Source: Candidatus Competibacter phosphatis (GTDB lineage: Bacteria > Pseudomonadota > Gammaproteobacteria > Competibacterales > Competibacteraceae). From it: 64,000 bases of DNA. The stretch's first letter is position 1. Every line of letters starts with the position of its first letter. The position numbers were made by a program, and so were the translations under genes. The stretch covers positions 33,629 through 97,628 of the forward strand of contig NZ_SPMZ01000040.1 in NCBI RefSeq assembly GCF_012939995.1. Direction: 5' to 3'. Shown here piece by piece: positions 30,819 to 39,453 of this stretch. Under the pieces are notes generated by a model. It was given only the letters and a program-made list of their open reading frames with translations, was not told where the DNA came from and ran no database searches.

Positions 30819-30939
30819 GACAACCTCTTGGCCTGTTTGCGTTGCCGTTGCGCCACTTGCGGTAAGCGTCCGCGGAGCGCGCAGGCCGTTGGAGGAAAAG
30901 ACCGTGCCTGGTCGAGCGTGACGTTCATCGTCGGGCGTT

Positions 30940-31569
30940 TCAGGCCGGTACGGCTGGATTCAAGCTGTAAGTGACCGTCAAACTGGCTTGATCCAACACA
31001 TGTCCGGCGATCGCGTCGAGCACGTCGGGGCCGGTGAATTCGCCCTCCACCGGACAGCGTTCCACATCGAGCGCGTATAACGTGAAAATGTAATGGTGCA
31101 CGATGCTGTCGTTCCAGGGCGGGCATGGGCCGTCGTAACCGAAGTAGCGGCCCGCCATCGCCGGGTCGCTGGCAAACCATTCCCGATAGTTGTTGATGCC
31201 CTGGCGGGTGCCGCGCGGGCCGTCCGGCCCCGGCTTGCCGCCGGGCGCGATGCCTTCGGAGAATTCGCCGGCCAGAATCTGCGCGGGTTCGGGGAGCAGG
31301 TCCACCAGTATCCAGTGATGGAAATCGGTGCGCGGCAAACTGGCCGGAACCTCCCGCCCTTCCTGATTGACGTCGTCCGCCTGGGTCGGTACGTCCGGGT
31401 CGTGGCAGATCAGCACCAGCGAGCGGGTTTCCGGCGGCAGGTCGCTCCACTGGAGCGGTGGGTTGGTGTTGGACCCAAGCACGACGTGCTGTTGGGGGTC
31501 GGCAACGCCGAAGGCGAATTCGGCGGGGATCGGTTGCTGATCGCGCAAGACGGGGCTAGTCAGTTTCAT
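30940..31569 (-). CDS. YbhB/YbcL-type phosphatidylethanolamine-binding-like protein
   Basis: 209 residues. PEBP-fold markers are LVLICHDPDVP near residue 50, FHHWILVDL, YFGYDGPCPP and HHYIFTLYALD. The bacterial family (Raf-kinase-inhibitor-like) is cytoplasmic or periplasmic with unclear ligand. It lacks a signal peptide. The gene is separate from the PilZ gene by 121 bp. Confidence 0.88.
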   Translation of the reverse strand: MKLTSPVLRDQQPIPAEFAFGVADPQQHVVLGSNTNPPLQWSDLPPETRSLVLICHDPDVPTQADDVNQEGREVPASLPRTDFHHWILVDLLPEPAQILAGEFSEGIAPGGKPGPDGPRGTRQGINNYREWFASDPAMAGRYFGYDGPCPPWNDSIVHHYIFTLYALDVERCPVEGEFTGPDVLDAIAGHVLDQASLTVTYSLNPAVPA

Positions 31570-31957
31570 GAATTTTTTCCTTCAATCAGAGCGTGGCCGG
31601 GAATGGTATCGATGCGTCGGCGCGAGAGGCGCGACCGATGTATCGGGAGCCGGAATTGCTCTGGCAATCGACCGATCAAGGTAGCGGTATTCGCTTGACC
31701 GATCTTCGCCGTTCTTAAAGAATTGCCGTGGCTCGCGAACTATCCGGGCAACGGGTTTACTTTTTATCAACCTATGATAACGCATACAACATAGCACGTT
31801 AATTCGCGATGCCGGCAAATGGAATTTACCGTCGCCGCCGCGAAGTCGCCACGGAAGCCATGGTGGCGGCGACGGTCCGGACGGATGCTGGACTGGCGAA
31901 CCGATCCGGCATTTTGAACGTGGTTTCCGCACCAGAGGATGGAGGTCGATTGGACCC
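31570..31957. other. Non-coding region between divergent PEBP and trkH genes
   Basis: 388 bp without a credible gene. The central part (about 31735-31810) is clearly more A/T-rich than the flanks and holds TTTTTATCAACCTATGATAA, so it probably carries the promoters for the divergent genes. No convincing -35/-10 pair or known riboswitch was recognised. Confidence 0.4.
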
Positions 31958-33571
31958 ATGAGCGATCGAAACGCGCGTGGTGGACTCACGGGGAACGCGT
32001 TCCCGGACGGCGATGGCGTTGGACCCGAAACCGAGGAACGGCTGGAAGGCAGCCCGCCGGCGGCGACGGCATCTCCGAAGCTGCCCGGCGATGCTCGATC
32101 AGTCGGTTATTCGCGGCGGGCACCGTTCAGGACGACGCTGCACATGGTGGGGTTGTTGCTGGTCCTGTTCAGCACCACCATGCTGCCACCAATCGCGGTG
32201 GCATGGTGGTACGACGATCGCCATGTCGTGATGCCGTTCGCGGAAACCCTGGCCGCGACCTTGGGACTGGGCTTGCTGTGCTGGTTGCCGGTATGCCGGT
32301 TCAAGGTCGATCTGCGCAACCGCGACGGCTTCGTGGTGGTGGTGGCGTTCTGGGTGTTGCTGTCGCTGCTGGGCACCTTGCCGTTCATGCTGGCGGAACA
32401 ACCGGATATTTCTTTCCTGGATGCCTGGTTCGAGACCACCTCCGGGCTGACCACCACCGGCGCCACCATCCTGTCCGACCTCGACGCCTTGCCCAAGGCC
32501 ATCTTGTACTACCGGGCGCAAATGCACTTTTTCGGCGGCATGGGCATCGTGGTGTTGGCGGTGGCCTTGCTGCCGATGCTGGGAATCGGCGGGATGCAGC
32601 TTTACAAAGCCGAGACGCCGGGGCCGATGAAGGATGAGAAACTGACCCCGCGCATCACCGAGACCGCCAAGAACCTCTGGTTCATTTATGTCAGCCTGAA
32701 CGTGGTTTGCGCGCTGGCGTTCTGGGCGGCGGGGATGAGCCCGTTCGATGCGATTTGTCATGCCTTCACCACCATCGCGCTGGGCGGTTTTTCCACCCAC
32801 GACGCGAGCATCGGCTATTACCAGAATCCGCTCATCGAACTGATCGCGGGGACCTTCGCACTGATCGCGGCGGTCAATTTCGCCCTGTACTTTCTGGCGT
32901 GGCGCCGGGGCAGTGTCAGGATGGTTTTTCGGGACGCCGAATTCCGCTTTTTCTTGACGGTGGTCGGCGGGATCGTCGCGATCGCTTGCGCCTATCTTTA
33001 CCTCGACGGCAAATTTCCATTTTGGGAAGCGCTGCAGCACGGCTATTTCCAGAGCGTGATGATCGTCACCGGCAACGGTTTGACTACCGCCGGTTACTCG
33101 GCCGACTGGCCGGTTTTCGTGCCGCTGCTGTTGCTGCTGGGCAGCTTTTTCGGCGGCTGCGTCGGTTCGACCTGCGGCGGCATCAAGGCGATCCGCTTTC
33201 TGCTGCTGTACAAGCAAAGCCTGCGCGAGGCCCGATTGCTGATCCGGCCCACCGCGCAAATCGCGGTCAAGGTGGGTGGCCATCCCGTTTCCGATCGAGT
33301 GATGCAGGCGGTGTGGGGGTTTTACTATCTCTACATCTTCTGTTATTGCGCACTGTCGCTGGCGCTGACCGCGACCGGCGTGGATCTGGTGACGGCATTC
33401 GGATCGGCGGCGGCCGGCTTGAACAACATGGGCGTGGGTCTGGGCGATACCGCCTCCAACTTCAGCCCGTTGAACGACACCGCCACCTTCCTGCTGGCGC
33501 TGTCGATGGTGGTCGGCCGGCTGGAGATCTTTCCACTGTTGCTGTTATTCCTGCCAGACTTCTGGAAGTGA
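31958..33571 (+). CDS. trkH: TrkH-family potassium uptake protein, copy 1 of 3
   Basis: 537-residue membrane pore protein. The four pore loops are readable: TTSGLTTTGAT, TTIALGGFSTHDASIGYY, IVTGNGLTTAGYSADWP and GSTCGGIKAIR. TrkH dimers pass K+ (with Na+ or H+) under control of cytoplasmic TrkA, which is not encoded nearby. Compared with the two copies downstream it has a longer soluble N-terminus (about 45 residues). It is the first gene of a four-gene unit, 6 bp before copy 2. Confidence 0.93.
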   Translation: MSDRNARGGLTGNAFPDGDGVGPETEERLEGSPPAATASPKLPGDARSVGYSRRAPFRTTLHMVGLLLVLFSTTMLPPIAVAWWYDDRHVVMPFAETLAATLGLGLLCWLPVCRFKVDLRNRDGFVVVVAFWVLLSLLGTLPFMLAEQPDISFLDAWFETTSGLTTTGATILSDLDALPKAILYYRAQMHFFGGMGIVVLAVALLPMLGIGGMQLYKAETPGPMKDEKLTPRITETAKNLWFIYVSLNVVCALAFWAAGMSPFDAICHAFTTIALGGFSTHDASIGYYQNPLIELIAGTFALIAAVNFALYFLAWRRGSVRMVFRDAEFRFFLTVVGGIVAIACAYLYLDGKFPFWEALQHGYFQSVMIVTGNGLTTAGYSADWPVFVPLLLLLGSFFGGCVGSTCGGIKAIRFLLLYKQSLREARLLIRPTAQIAVKVGGHPVSDRVMQAVWGFYYLYIFCYCALSLALTATGVDLVTAFGSAAAGLNNMGVGLGDTASNFSPLNDTATFLLALSMVVGRLEIFPLLLLFLPDFWK

Positions 33572-33577
33572 GCGAGT

Positions 33578-35105
33578 ATGGAAAAGGCGGAGTACGTCGG
33601 CGAGCTGTCGTTGGCGATGACTGAAAAGGCGCGTTGGGCCGGCCAGCGGCGAGCGCCGCTCAGAACGGCGTTGTACATGGTCGGGCTGTTGACGATCCTG
33701 TTCAGCGCGACTCTGCTACCGCCGATGGGGGTGGCGTGGTGGTACGACGGCATGACAGTGGTGATGCCGTTTGCAAAGGCGTTGGGGGCCATGCTGTCCC
33801 TGGGGCTTTTGTGCTGGCTGCCGGTGTGCCGCTTCAAGGTCGATCTGCGCAACCGCGATGGCTTCGTGGTGGTGGTGGCGTTCTGGGTGTTGCTGTCGCT
33901 GCTGGGCGCGCTACCGTTCATGCTGACGGAACATCCGCACATGCGTTTGGTGGACGCAGTGTTCGAAACCGCCTCCGGTCTGACCACCACCGGCGCCACC
34001 GTCCTGTCCGACTTGGACAAGTTGCCCAAGGCCATCGTGTATTACCGAGCGCAACTGAATTTTCTGGGCGGCATGGGCATCGTGGTGCTGGCGGTGGCCT
34101 TGCTGCCGATGCTGGGAATCGGCGGGATGCAGCTCTACAAGGCGGAGACGCCGGGGCCGATGAAGGACGAGAAGCTGACCCCGCGCATCACCGAAACCGC
34201 CAAGAACCTCTGGTTCATCTACGTGGGACTGAACGTGGTCTGCACGCTGGCGTTCTGGGCGGCGGGAATGAGTTTTTTCGACGCGATCTGCCATAGTTTC
34301 GCGACCCTGGCGCTCGGCGGTTTTTCCACTCACGACGCTAGCATCGGCTACTTCAACAGCGCCCCGATCGAGCTGATCGCCGGCTTTTTCTCGCTGGTGG
34401 CGGCGGTCAACTTCGCCCTGTTCTTCCTGGCGTGGCGCTCCCGTAGCTTGACGGTGGTGTTTCGCGATGCCGAATTCCAGTTCTGCATGGTGGTCATGGC
34501 CGGGATCATCGCGCTCACCTGCGGTTATCTGTATATCTCCGGCAAACTTCCGCTGTGGGAGTCGATTTATCACGGCTTTTTCCAGACGGCTTCGATCATC
34601 ACCGACAATGGTCTCGTCACCACCGGCTATCCGGGGGACTGGCCGTTCGTCGTGCCGCTGTTGCTGCTGCTGGGCAGCTTTTTCGGCGGTTGCGTCGGTT
34701 CGACCTGCGGCGGCATCAAGGCATTCCGCTTCCTGCTGCTGTTCAAGCAGAGTCTGCGCGAGGCCCGATTGCTGGTGCGACCCACCGCGCAAATCGCGGT
34801 CAAGGTCGGTAACCGACCGATGTCGGACCGAGTGATGCAAGCGGTGTGGGGGGTTTTATTTCCTGTACATTCTCAGCTACTGCTTTTTCTCCTTCGCGCT
34901 GGCGATGACCGGCGTGGATCTGGTGACGGCGTTCGGCTCGGTGGCGGGTTGCCTGAACAACATGGGGGTGGGATTGGGCGAGACGGCGGTCGGTTTTGGC
35001 CCGCTGAACGATGCCGCCACCTGGTTGCTGTCGGCGTCGATGGTGGTCGGGCGGCTGGAAGTCTTCCCGCTGTTGTTGCTGTTCCTGCCTGACTTCTGGA
35101 AGTGA
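33578..35105 (+). CDS. trkH: TrkH-family potassium uptake protein, copy 2 of 3, one-base frameshift
   Basis: About 508 residues after removing one G from the run 34848-34853. Copy 1 has five G at the same place, which gives AVWGFYFLYILSYC and then the normal end VFPLLLLFLPDFWK; the raw frame ends in arginine/glycine-rich nonsense. The third pore loop differs from its neighbours: IITDNGLVTTGYPGDWP. Short N-terminus. The stop (35103-35105) is adjacent to the start of copy 3. Confidence 0.88.
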
Positions 35106-35107
35106 GC

Positions 35108-36682
35108 ATGAGCGAGCAGGCGGAGCACCCGGAGGCGGAATCAAAGTCGACCTTGGAAGAATCCCCCGGTTTTGCTCCGCCACGGCCCGAAACCGGTTGG
35201 AACCCGTGGCAAGCCCGTCAGCGACGGGCGCCGATCAAGACGACGCTGTACATGGTCGGGGTGCTGATGGTCCTGTTCAGCGCCACCCTGCTGCCGCCGA
35301 TCGCGGTGGCTTGGTGGTACGACGGCATGTCGGTGGTGATGCCGTTTGCGGAAACCCTGGCCGCCACCCTGGGGCTGGGCTTGCTGTGCTGGCTGCCGGT
35401 ATGTCGGTTCAAGGTCGATCTGCGCAACCGTGACGGCTTCGTGGTGGTGGTGGCGTTTTGGGTGCTGTTGTCGCTGCTGGGCGCGATACCGTTCGTGCTG
35501 GCCGAACATCCGCACATGCGCTTGGTGGACGCGGTGTTCGAGACCGCTTCCGGTCTGACCACCACCGGCGCCACCATCCTGTCCGACCTCGACGCCCTGC
35601 CCAAGGCGATCCTGTATTACCGGGCGCAATTGAATCTGTTGGGTGGCATGGGAGTGGTGGTGCTGGCGGTGGCGCTGTTGCCGATGCTGGGCGTCGGCGG
35701 GATGCAGCTCTACAAGGCCGAGACGCCGGGGCCGATGAAGGACGAGAAGCTGACCCCGCGCATCACCGAGACCGCCAAGAACTTGTGGGTGATCTACTTC
35801 GGCTTGAACGTCGCGTGCGCGCTATCGTTCTGGGTGGCCGGCATGAGTCCGTTCGATGCGGTTTGCCACAGTTTCTCCACCCTGGCGCTGGGCGGTTTTT
35901 CCACCCACGACGCCAGCATCGGTTATTTCCATAGTTTACCGATCGAGTTGGTCTCGGGTGTTTTCACGCTGATCGCGGCGGTCAATTTCGCCCTGTACTT
36001 CATGGCGTGGCGCCGACGCAGCCTCTGGCTGGTGTTTCAGGACGCGGAGTTCCAATTCTTTCTGGTGGTGATCGGCGGGATCGTCGCGCTGACCTGCGCT
36101 TACCTGTATTTCAGCGACACCTTTCCATTGGTGGACTCGCTGGTACACGGGTTTTTCCAGAGTCTTTCGATCGTGACCAGCAATGGCCATACCTCGGCCG
36201 GTTATTCGGCGGACTGGCCGTTTTTCGTTCCCTTGCTGTTGTTGCTGGGCAGCTTTTTCGGTGGTTGCGTCGGCTCGACCTGCGGCGGCATCAAGGCGGT
36301 TCGCTTCCTGCTGCTGTACAAACAGAGCGTGCGCGAAATCCGGCTGCTGATCCGTCCCACCGCGCAGATCGCGGTCAAACTGGGTAACCGACCCATCCAG
36401 GATCGGGTGATGCAGGCGGTGTGGGGATTTTATTATCTCTACATTTTCTGCTATTGCGCGCTGTCGCTGGCCCTGGTGGCGACTGGCCTGGATCTGGTGA
36501 CGGCGTTCGGTTCGGCGGCGGCGGGCTTGAACAACATGGGAGTGGGTCTGGGCGATACCGCGTCCAATTTCAGCCCGCTGAGCGATACCGCCACCGTCTT
36601 GATGACGATGGCCATGGTGGTGGGTCGGCTGGAGGTATTCCCCGTGTTATTGCTGTTCCATTCGGATTTCTGGAAAGGCTGA
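35108..36682 (+). CDS. trkH: TrkH-family potassium uptake protein, copy 3 of 3
   Basis: 524 residues from ATG 35108, which is preceded by GGAAGTGAGC; GTG 35102 would add two residues. Pore loops 1, 2 and 4 match the other copies, but loop 3 reads IVTSNGHTSAGYSADWP with a histidine next to the filter glycine. The middle of the protein (GGMQLYKAETPGPMKDEK) is identical in all three copies. Two bases separate its stop from the acyl-CoA ligase start, so they are probably co-transcribed. Confidence 0.92.
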   Translation: MSEQAEHPEAESKSTLEESPGFAPPRPETGWNPWQARQRRAPIKTTLYMVGVLMVLFSATLLPPIAVAWWYDGMSVVMPFAETLAATLGLGLLCWLPVCRFKVDLRNRDGFVVVVAFWVLLSLLGAIPFVLAEHPHMRLVDAVFETASGLTTTGATILSDLDALPKAILYYRAQLNLLGGMGVVVLAVALLPMLGVGGMQLYKAETPGPMKDEKLTPRITETAKNLWVIYFGLNVACALSFWVAGMSPFDAVCHSFSTLALGGFSTHDASIGYFHSLPIELVSGVFTLIAAVNFALYFMAWRRRSLWLVFQDAEFQFFLVVIGGIVALTCAYLYFSDTFPLVDSLVHGFFQSLSIVTSNGHTSAGYSADWPFFVPLLLLLGSFFGGCVGSTCGGIKAVRFLLLYKQSVREIRLLIRPTAQIAVKLGNRPIQDRVMQAVWGFYYLYIFCYCALSLALVATGLDLVTAFGSAAAGLNNMGVGLGDTASNFSPLSDTATVLMTMAMVVGRLEVFPVLLLFHSDFWKG

Positions 36683-36684
36683 TC

Positions 36685-38244
36685 ATGAATCCAAAACGAG
36701 GCTACACCGGCGAGTTGCCGCCGGCCCGGTTCAACATGGCGCGCTACTGTCTGCAGGCAGCGGCGCGGACCACGCCGGACAAGGTGGCGCTGATCGTGGT
36801 TTCCGATGCCGGTGCGCCGGTCGAAGCGGCCGAGCACTGGACTTACGCGCAACTGGATGAGGCGGTGCGACGCACGGCGGCCGGACTGCGCCGTCTGGGC
36901 CTGGAGGCGGGCGCGCGGCTGATGATCCGCATGGGTAACACCAGCGATTATGCCCTATTGTTTTTCGGCGCCATCGCCGCCGGTTGCGTGCCGCTGCCGT
37001 CCTCGGCGCAACTGACCGAGGAGGAGGCCGCTTTCCTGCTGGCCGATTCCGGCGCGCGGCTGCTGGCCGTGGCGGATGAATTGACCATCCGGCCACCGCC
37101 GGGCGTGCAAGTGCTGGGCATGACCGATGTCGCCGCGCTGCGGGTCGGTCACGAGCCGCTGGACTACGCCGATACCGCCGCCGCCGATCCGGCGTTTCTG
37201 ATCTACACCTCCGGCACCACCGGTCAGCCCAAGGGCGTGTTGCACGCCCAACGCTCGGCTTGGGGTCGGCGGCCGATGTACCAGGGTTGGTATGGCATCC
37301 GCCCGGACGACGTGATCCTGCATGCCGGCGCGTTCAACTGGACCTATACCCTGGGGGTGGGGTTGACCGATCCCTGGGCCAACGGCGCGACGGCGGTGCT
37401 CTACAACGGCCCCCGCGATGTCACGGTTTGGCCGACGCTGATGGAGAAGTACCGGGCGACCCTGTTTGCGGCGGTGCCGGGTCTGTACCGGCAGATCCTG
37501 AAATACAACGACCTGCGCGCGTACGATCTGTCCAGTCTGCGCCACGGCCTGACCGCCGGCGAAGCGCTGAGCACCGCTTTGCTGGAGCAGTGGCGGACGA
37601 CGACCGGCAAGGCGCTGTACGAGGCGTTGGGGATGAGCGAGTGCTCGACCTACATCTCTTCGGCGCCGAGCGAGCCGGTCAAGCCCGGCAGTCCGGGCAA
37701 GGCCCAGCCGGGTCGCTGTGTGGCGGCATTGCCGGTCGAAGGCGGCGAGGAACCGCTGCCGCCGGGCGAGACCGGGCTGCTGGCGGTGCATCGCAGCGAT
37801 CCGGGGCTGATGCTGGGTTACTGGAATCGCCCCGAAGAAGAGGAGTTGGTCTACCGGGGCGAGTGGTTTCTCGGCGGCGATCTGGTGCACTTCGACGCCG
37901 ACGGCTACATGATCTACCACGGTCGCAACGACGACGTGATGAACGCCATGGGCTATCGGGTGTCGCCGCTGGAGGTGGAACATTGCCTGAGCCGGCATCC
38001 GGCGGTGGCGGAGGTGGCGGTCACCGAGCTGTCGGTGCGCGAGGGCGTCAGTGTGATCGCCGCCTTCGTGGTGCCGCGCGATCCCGACGAACCGGATGGG
38101 ATGGACGCCGCGCCCTTGCTGACCCATGCCCATGCCCATCTGGCGGGTTACAAATGTCCGCGCGAGATCATTTTCGTCGATAGCCTGCCGCGCACCGCCA
38201 ATGGTAAGGTCCGCCGCCGCGATCTGGCCCGATGGCGGCGGTGA
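36685..38244 (+). CDS. AMP-forming acyl-CoA synthetase
   Basis: 519-residue ANL enzyme. P-loop TSGTTGQPKG, the AMP motif YEALGMSECSTYI, hinge GRNDDVMNAMGYRVSPLEVE and the C-terminal catalytic lysine in LPRTANGKVRR. Its size and the aromatic-rich pocket segment (AFNWTYTLGVGL) fit medium-chain or aromatic acyl-CoA ligases; the substrate is uncertain. ATG 36685 directly follows the third trkH, an odd functional neighbour. The longer upstream frame overlaps trkH and is a shadow. Confidence 0.86.
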   Translation: MNPKRGYTGELPPARFNMARYCLQAAARTTPDKVALIVVSDAGAPVEAAEHWTYAQLDEAVRRTAAGLRRLGLEAGARLMIRMGNTSDYALLFFGAIAAGCVPLPSSAQLTEEEAAFLLADSGARLLAVADELTIRPPPGVQVLGMTDVAALRVGHEPLDYADTAAADPAFLIYTSGTTGQPKGVLHAQRSAWGRRPMYQGWYGIRPDDVILHAGAFNWTYTLGVGLTDPWANGATAVLYNGPRDVTVWPTLMEKYRATLFAAVPGLYRQILKYNDLRAYDLSSLRHGLTAGEALSTALLEQWRTTTGKALYEALGMSECSTYISSAPSEPVKPGSPGKAQPGRCVAALPVEGGEEPLPPGETGLLAVHRSDPGLMLGYWNRPEEEELVYRGEWFLGGDLVHFDADGYMIYHGRNDDVMNAMGYRVSPLEVEHCLSRHPAVAEVAVTELSVREGVSVIAAFVVPRDPDEPDGMDAAPLLTHAHAHLAGYKCPREIIFVDSLPRTANGKVRRRDLARWRR

Positions 38245-38376
38245 ATCAGGCTATTCTCGCGCCGGTTTCGCTACTTCATGGCATCCAGAACGGTACTCAA
38301 CGATTTTTCTAGGCTCATGAAAAACCGCTGATGTACTACGACATGGCCAGCATGCGGCTGGAGGAGGAATGAAATC

Positions 38377-38601
38377 ATGTATGCTGAACGCCTGCTGATC
38401 GAAACCGACCCAGAGGGCAAACCCTGTCATTTGCCTAAACTACCGCCGAGCGCCAAGGTCGAATTGATCGTCTTGGTGTTGGAAGAAACCCCAGCATTGC
38501 CCCGCCGCCAGCCACCGCCCAGTATTGCCGGGCAAGGCGAGATTCTCGAAGATTTGATCGCCCCAGCCGTTTCCGAAGCCGACTGGGACGCCTTGCGATG
38601 A
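38377..38601 (+). CDS. Antitoxin-like protein of a VapBC-type pair
   Basis: 74 residues, starting MYAERLLIETDPEGKP, with a loose resemblance to DUF2281-type antitoxins. The start has a strong ribosome site (GGAGGAAT). The stop overlaps the toxin ATG (ATGA). The 132 bp before it contain a 13-codon ORF (38331-38372, MYYDMASMRLEEE) that overlaps the ribosome site and may be a remnant. Confidence 0.7.
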   Translation: MYAERLLIETDPEGKPCHLPKLPPSAKVELIVLVLEETPALPRRQPPPSIAGQGEILEDLIAPAVSEADWDALR

Positions 38602-38993
38602 TCATTCTGGACACGCATGTCTGGTTACGATGGATCATCCAGAGCGGTCGCGGATTACCCCCTGACATCCTGGCCGCGATTCAATCCGAACCGTGTGTCG
38701 CCGTTTCCGCCATCTCCTGTTTCGAGGTTCCCTACCTGCTGAAACGGCGTCGGATCTTGCTTCCCTTGCCGGTTGAAACGTGGTTGCGGGACGCGCTGTC
38801 GCCGGCAGGCATCGAGAGCCTGCCGGTTTCCTGGGAAATTGCCCTTCGTTCCGCACAATTGCCGGAACACCATCGCGATCCCGCTGACCGCATCATCATT
38901 GCCACGGCGCTGGCATACGATGCCCGCCTGGCCAGCTTGGATGGCGCTTTTCCATGCTATGCGGAATTGGCCGGTCGGTTGATCAGCGCCTAA
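38598..38993 (+). CDS. vapC: PIN-domain toxin (VapC family)
   Basis: 131-residue PIN ribonuclease. The acidic metal-site residues are Asp5 (ILDTH), the Glu of SCFEV, and the Asp pair in HRDPADRIIIATALAYDARLASLD. VapC toxins cut tRNA or rRNA and are neutralised by the co-translated antitoxin upstream. The coupling by a four-base overlap is typical. Confidence 0.9.
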   Translation: MIILDTHVWLRWIIQSGRGLPPDILAAIQSEPCVAVSAISCFEVPYLLKRRRILLPLPVETWLRDALSPAGIESLPVSWEIALRSAQLPEHHRDPADRIIIATALAYDARLASLDGAFPCYAELAGRLISA

Positions 38994-39078
38994 CCCACAA
39001 CATGGATGGACAATTCGAAAACTGGGCCACCGAAATCATGTGGAGTATGCTTCACTATGTGATGTTTAATATATCAAT

Positions 39079-39099
39079 ATGCAATTTTTATCATTGCAT
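39079..39099. promoter_or_regulatory. Inverted repeat in A/T-rich region upstream of the XRE gene
   Basis: ATGCAA-N9-TTGCAT is a perfect inverted repeat in a strongly A/T-rich stretch (about 39050-39130), 55 bp before the XRE ATG. It may be an autoregulatory operator. Confidence 0.35.
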
Positions 39100-39153
39100 T
39101 TAAACTTCTTGTTATTGATAATTCATGCCTGTCTTGAAACCTGAATTTTCATC

Positions 39154-39399
39154 ATGCTCACAGCGGCTCAGTTGAAAGCGGCGCGCGCGCTGTTGGGTAT
39201 CGATCAGCGAACGCTTGCCGAAACCGCCGGTTTGTCCCTGCCGACCATCCAGCGGATGGAAACCAGCGAAGGCACGATTCGCGGCAATGTGGATTCCCTG
39301 GTCAAGCTCATCGCCGCGCTCGACGCCGCCGGCGTGGAACTGATCGGAGAGGGCGCCGCCAGCGAAGGCGGCGGGCGCGGAGTTCGGCTGAAGGGCTGA
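39154..39399 (+). CDS. XRE-family helix-turn-helix regulator
   Basis: 81 residues, a single HTH_3 domain: QLKAARALLGIDQRTLAETAGLSLPTIQRMETSEG. The rest is a short glycine-rich tail. It lies 55 bp upstream of the Hyf-like operon on the same strand and may regulate it or only itself; it could equally belong to the toxin-antitoxin module. An inverted repeat sits in its A/T-rich leader. Confidence 0.85.
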   Translation: MLTAAQLKAARALLGIDQRTLAETAGLSLPTIQRMETSEGTIRGNVDSLVKLIAALDAAGVELIGEGAASEGGGRGVRLKG

Positions 39400-39453
39400 A
39401 CCCCTCAGACAGTCCGTAGTGATCGTGAGTCGGAAGGAGTGGAATTCGTCACC

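Noticed and set aside
34905..35105. Independent small membrane protein
   Set aside because: It is the C-terminus of TrkH copy 2 after the +1 error at 34848-34853, matching the ends of copies 1 and 3.
31958..36682. Triple TrkH as an assembly duplication
   Set aside because: The copies differ across their whole length, including N-termini and pore loop 3, so they are true paralogues rather than one gene assembled three times; read depth would still be a useful check.
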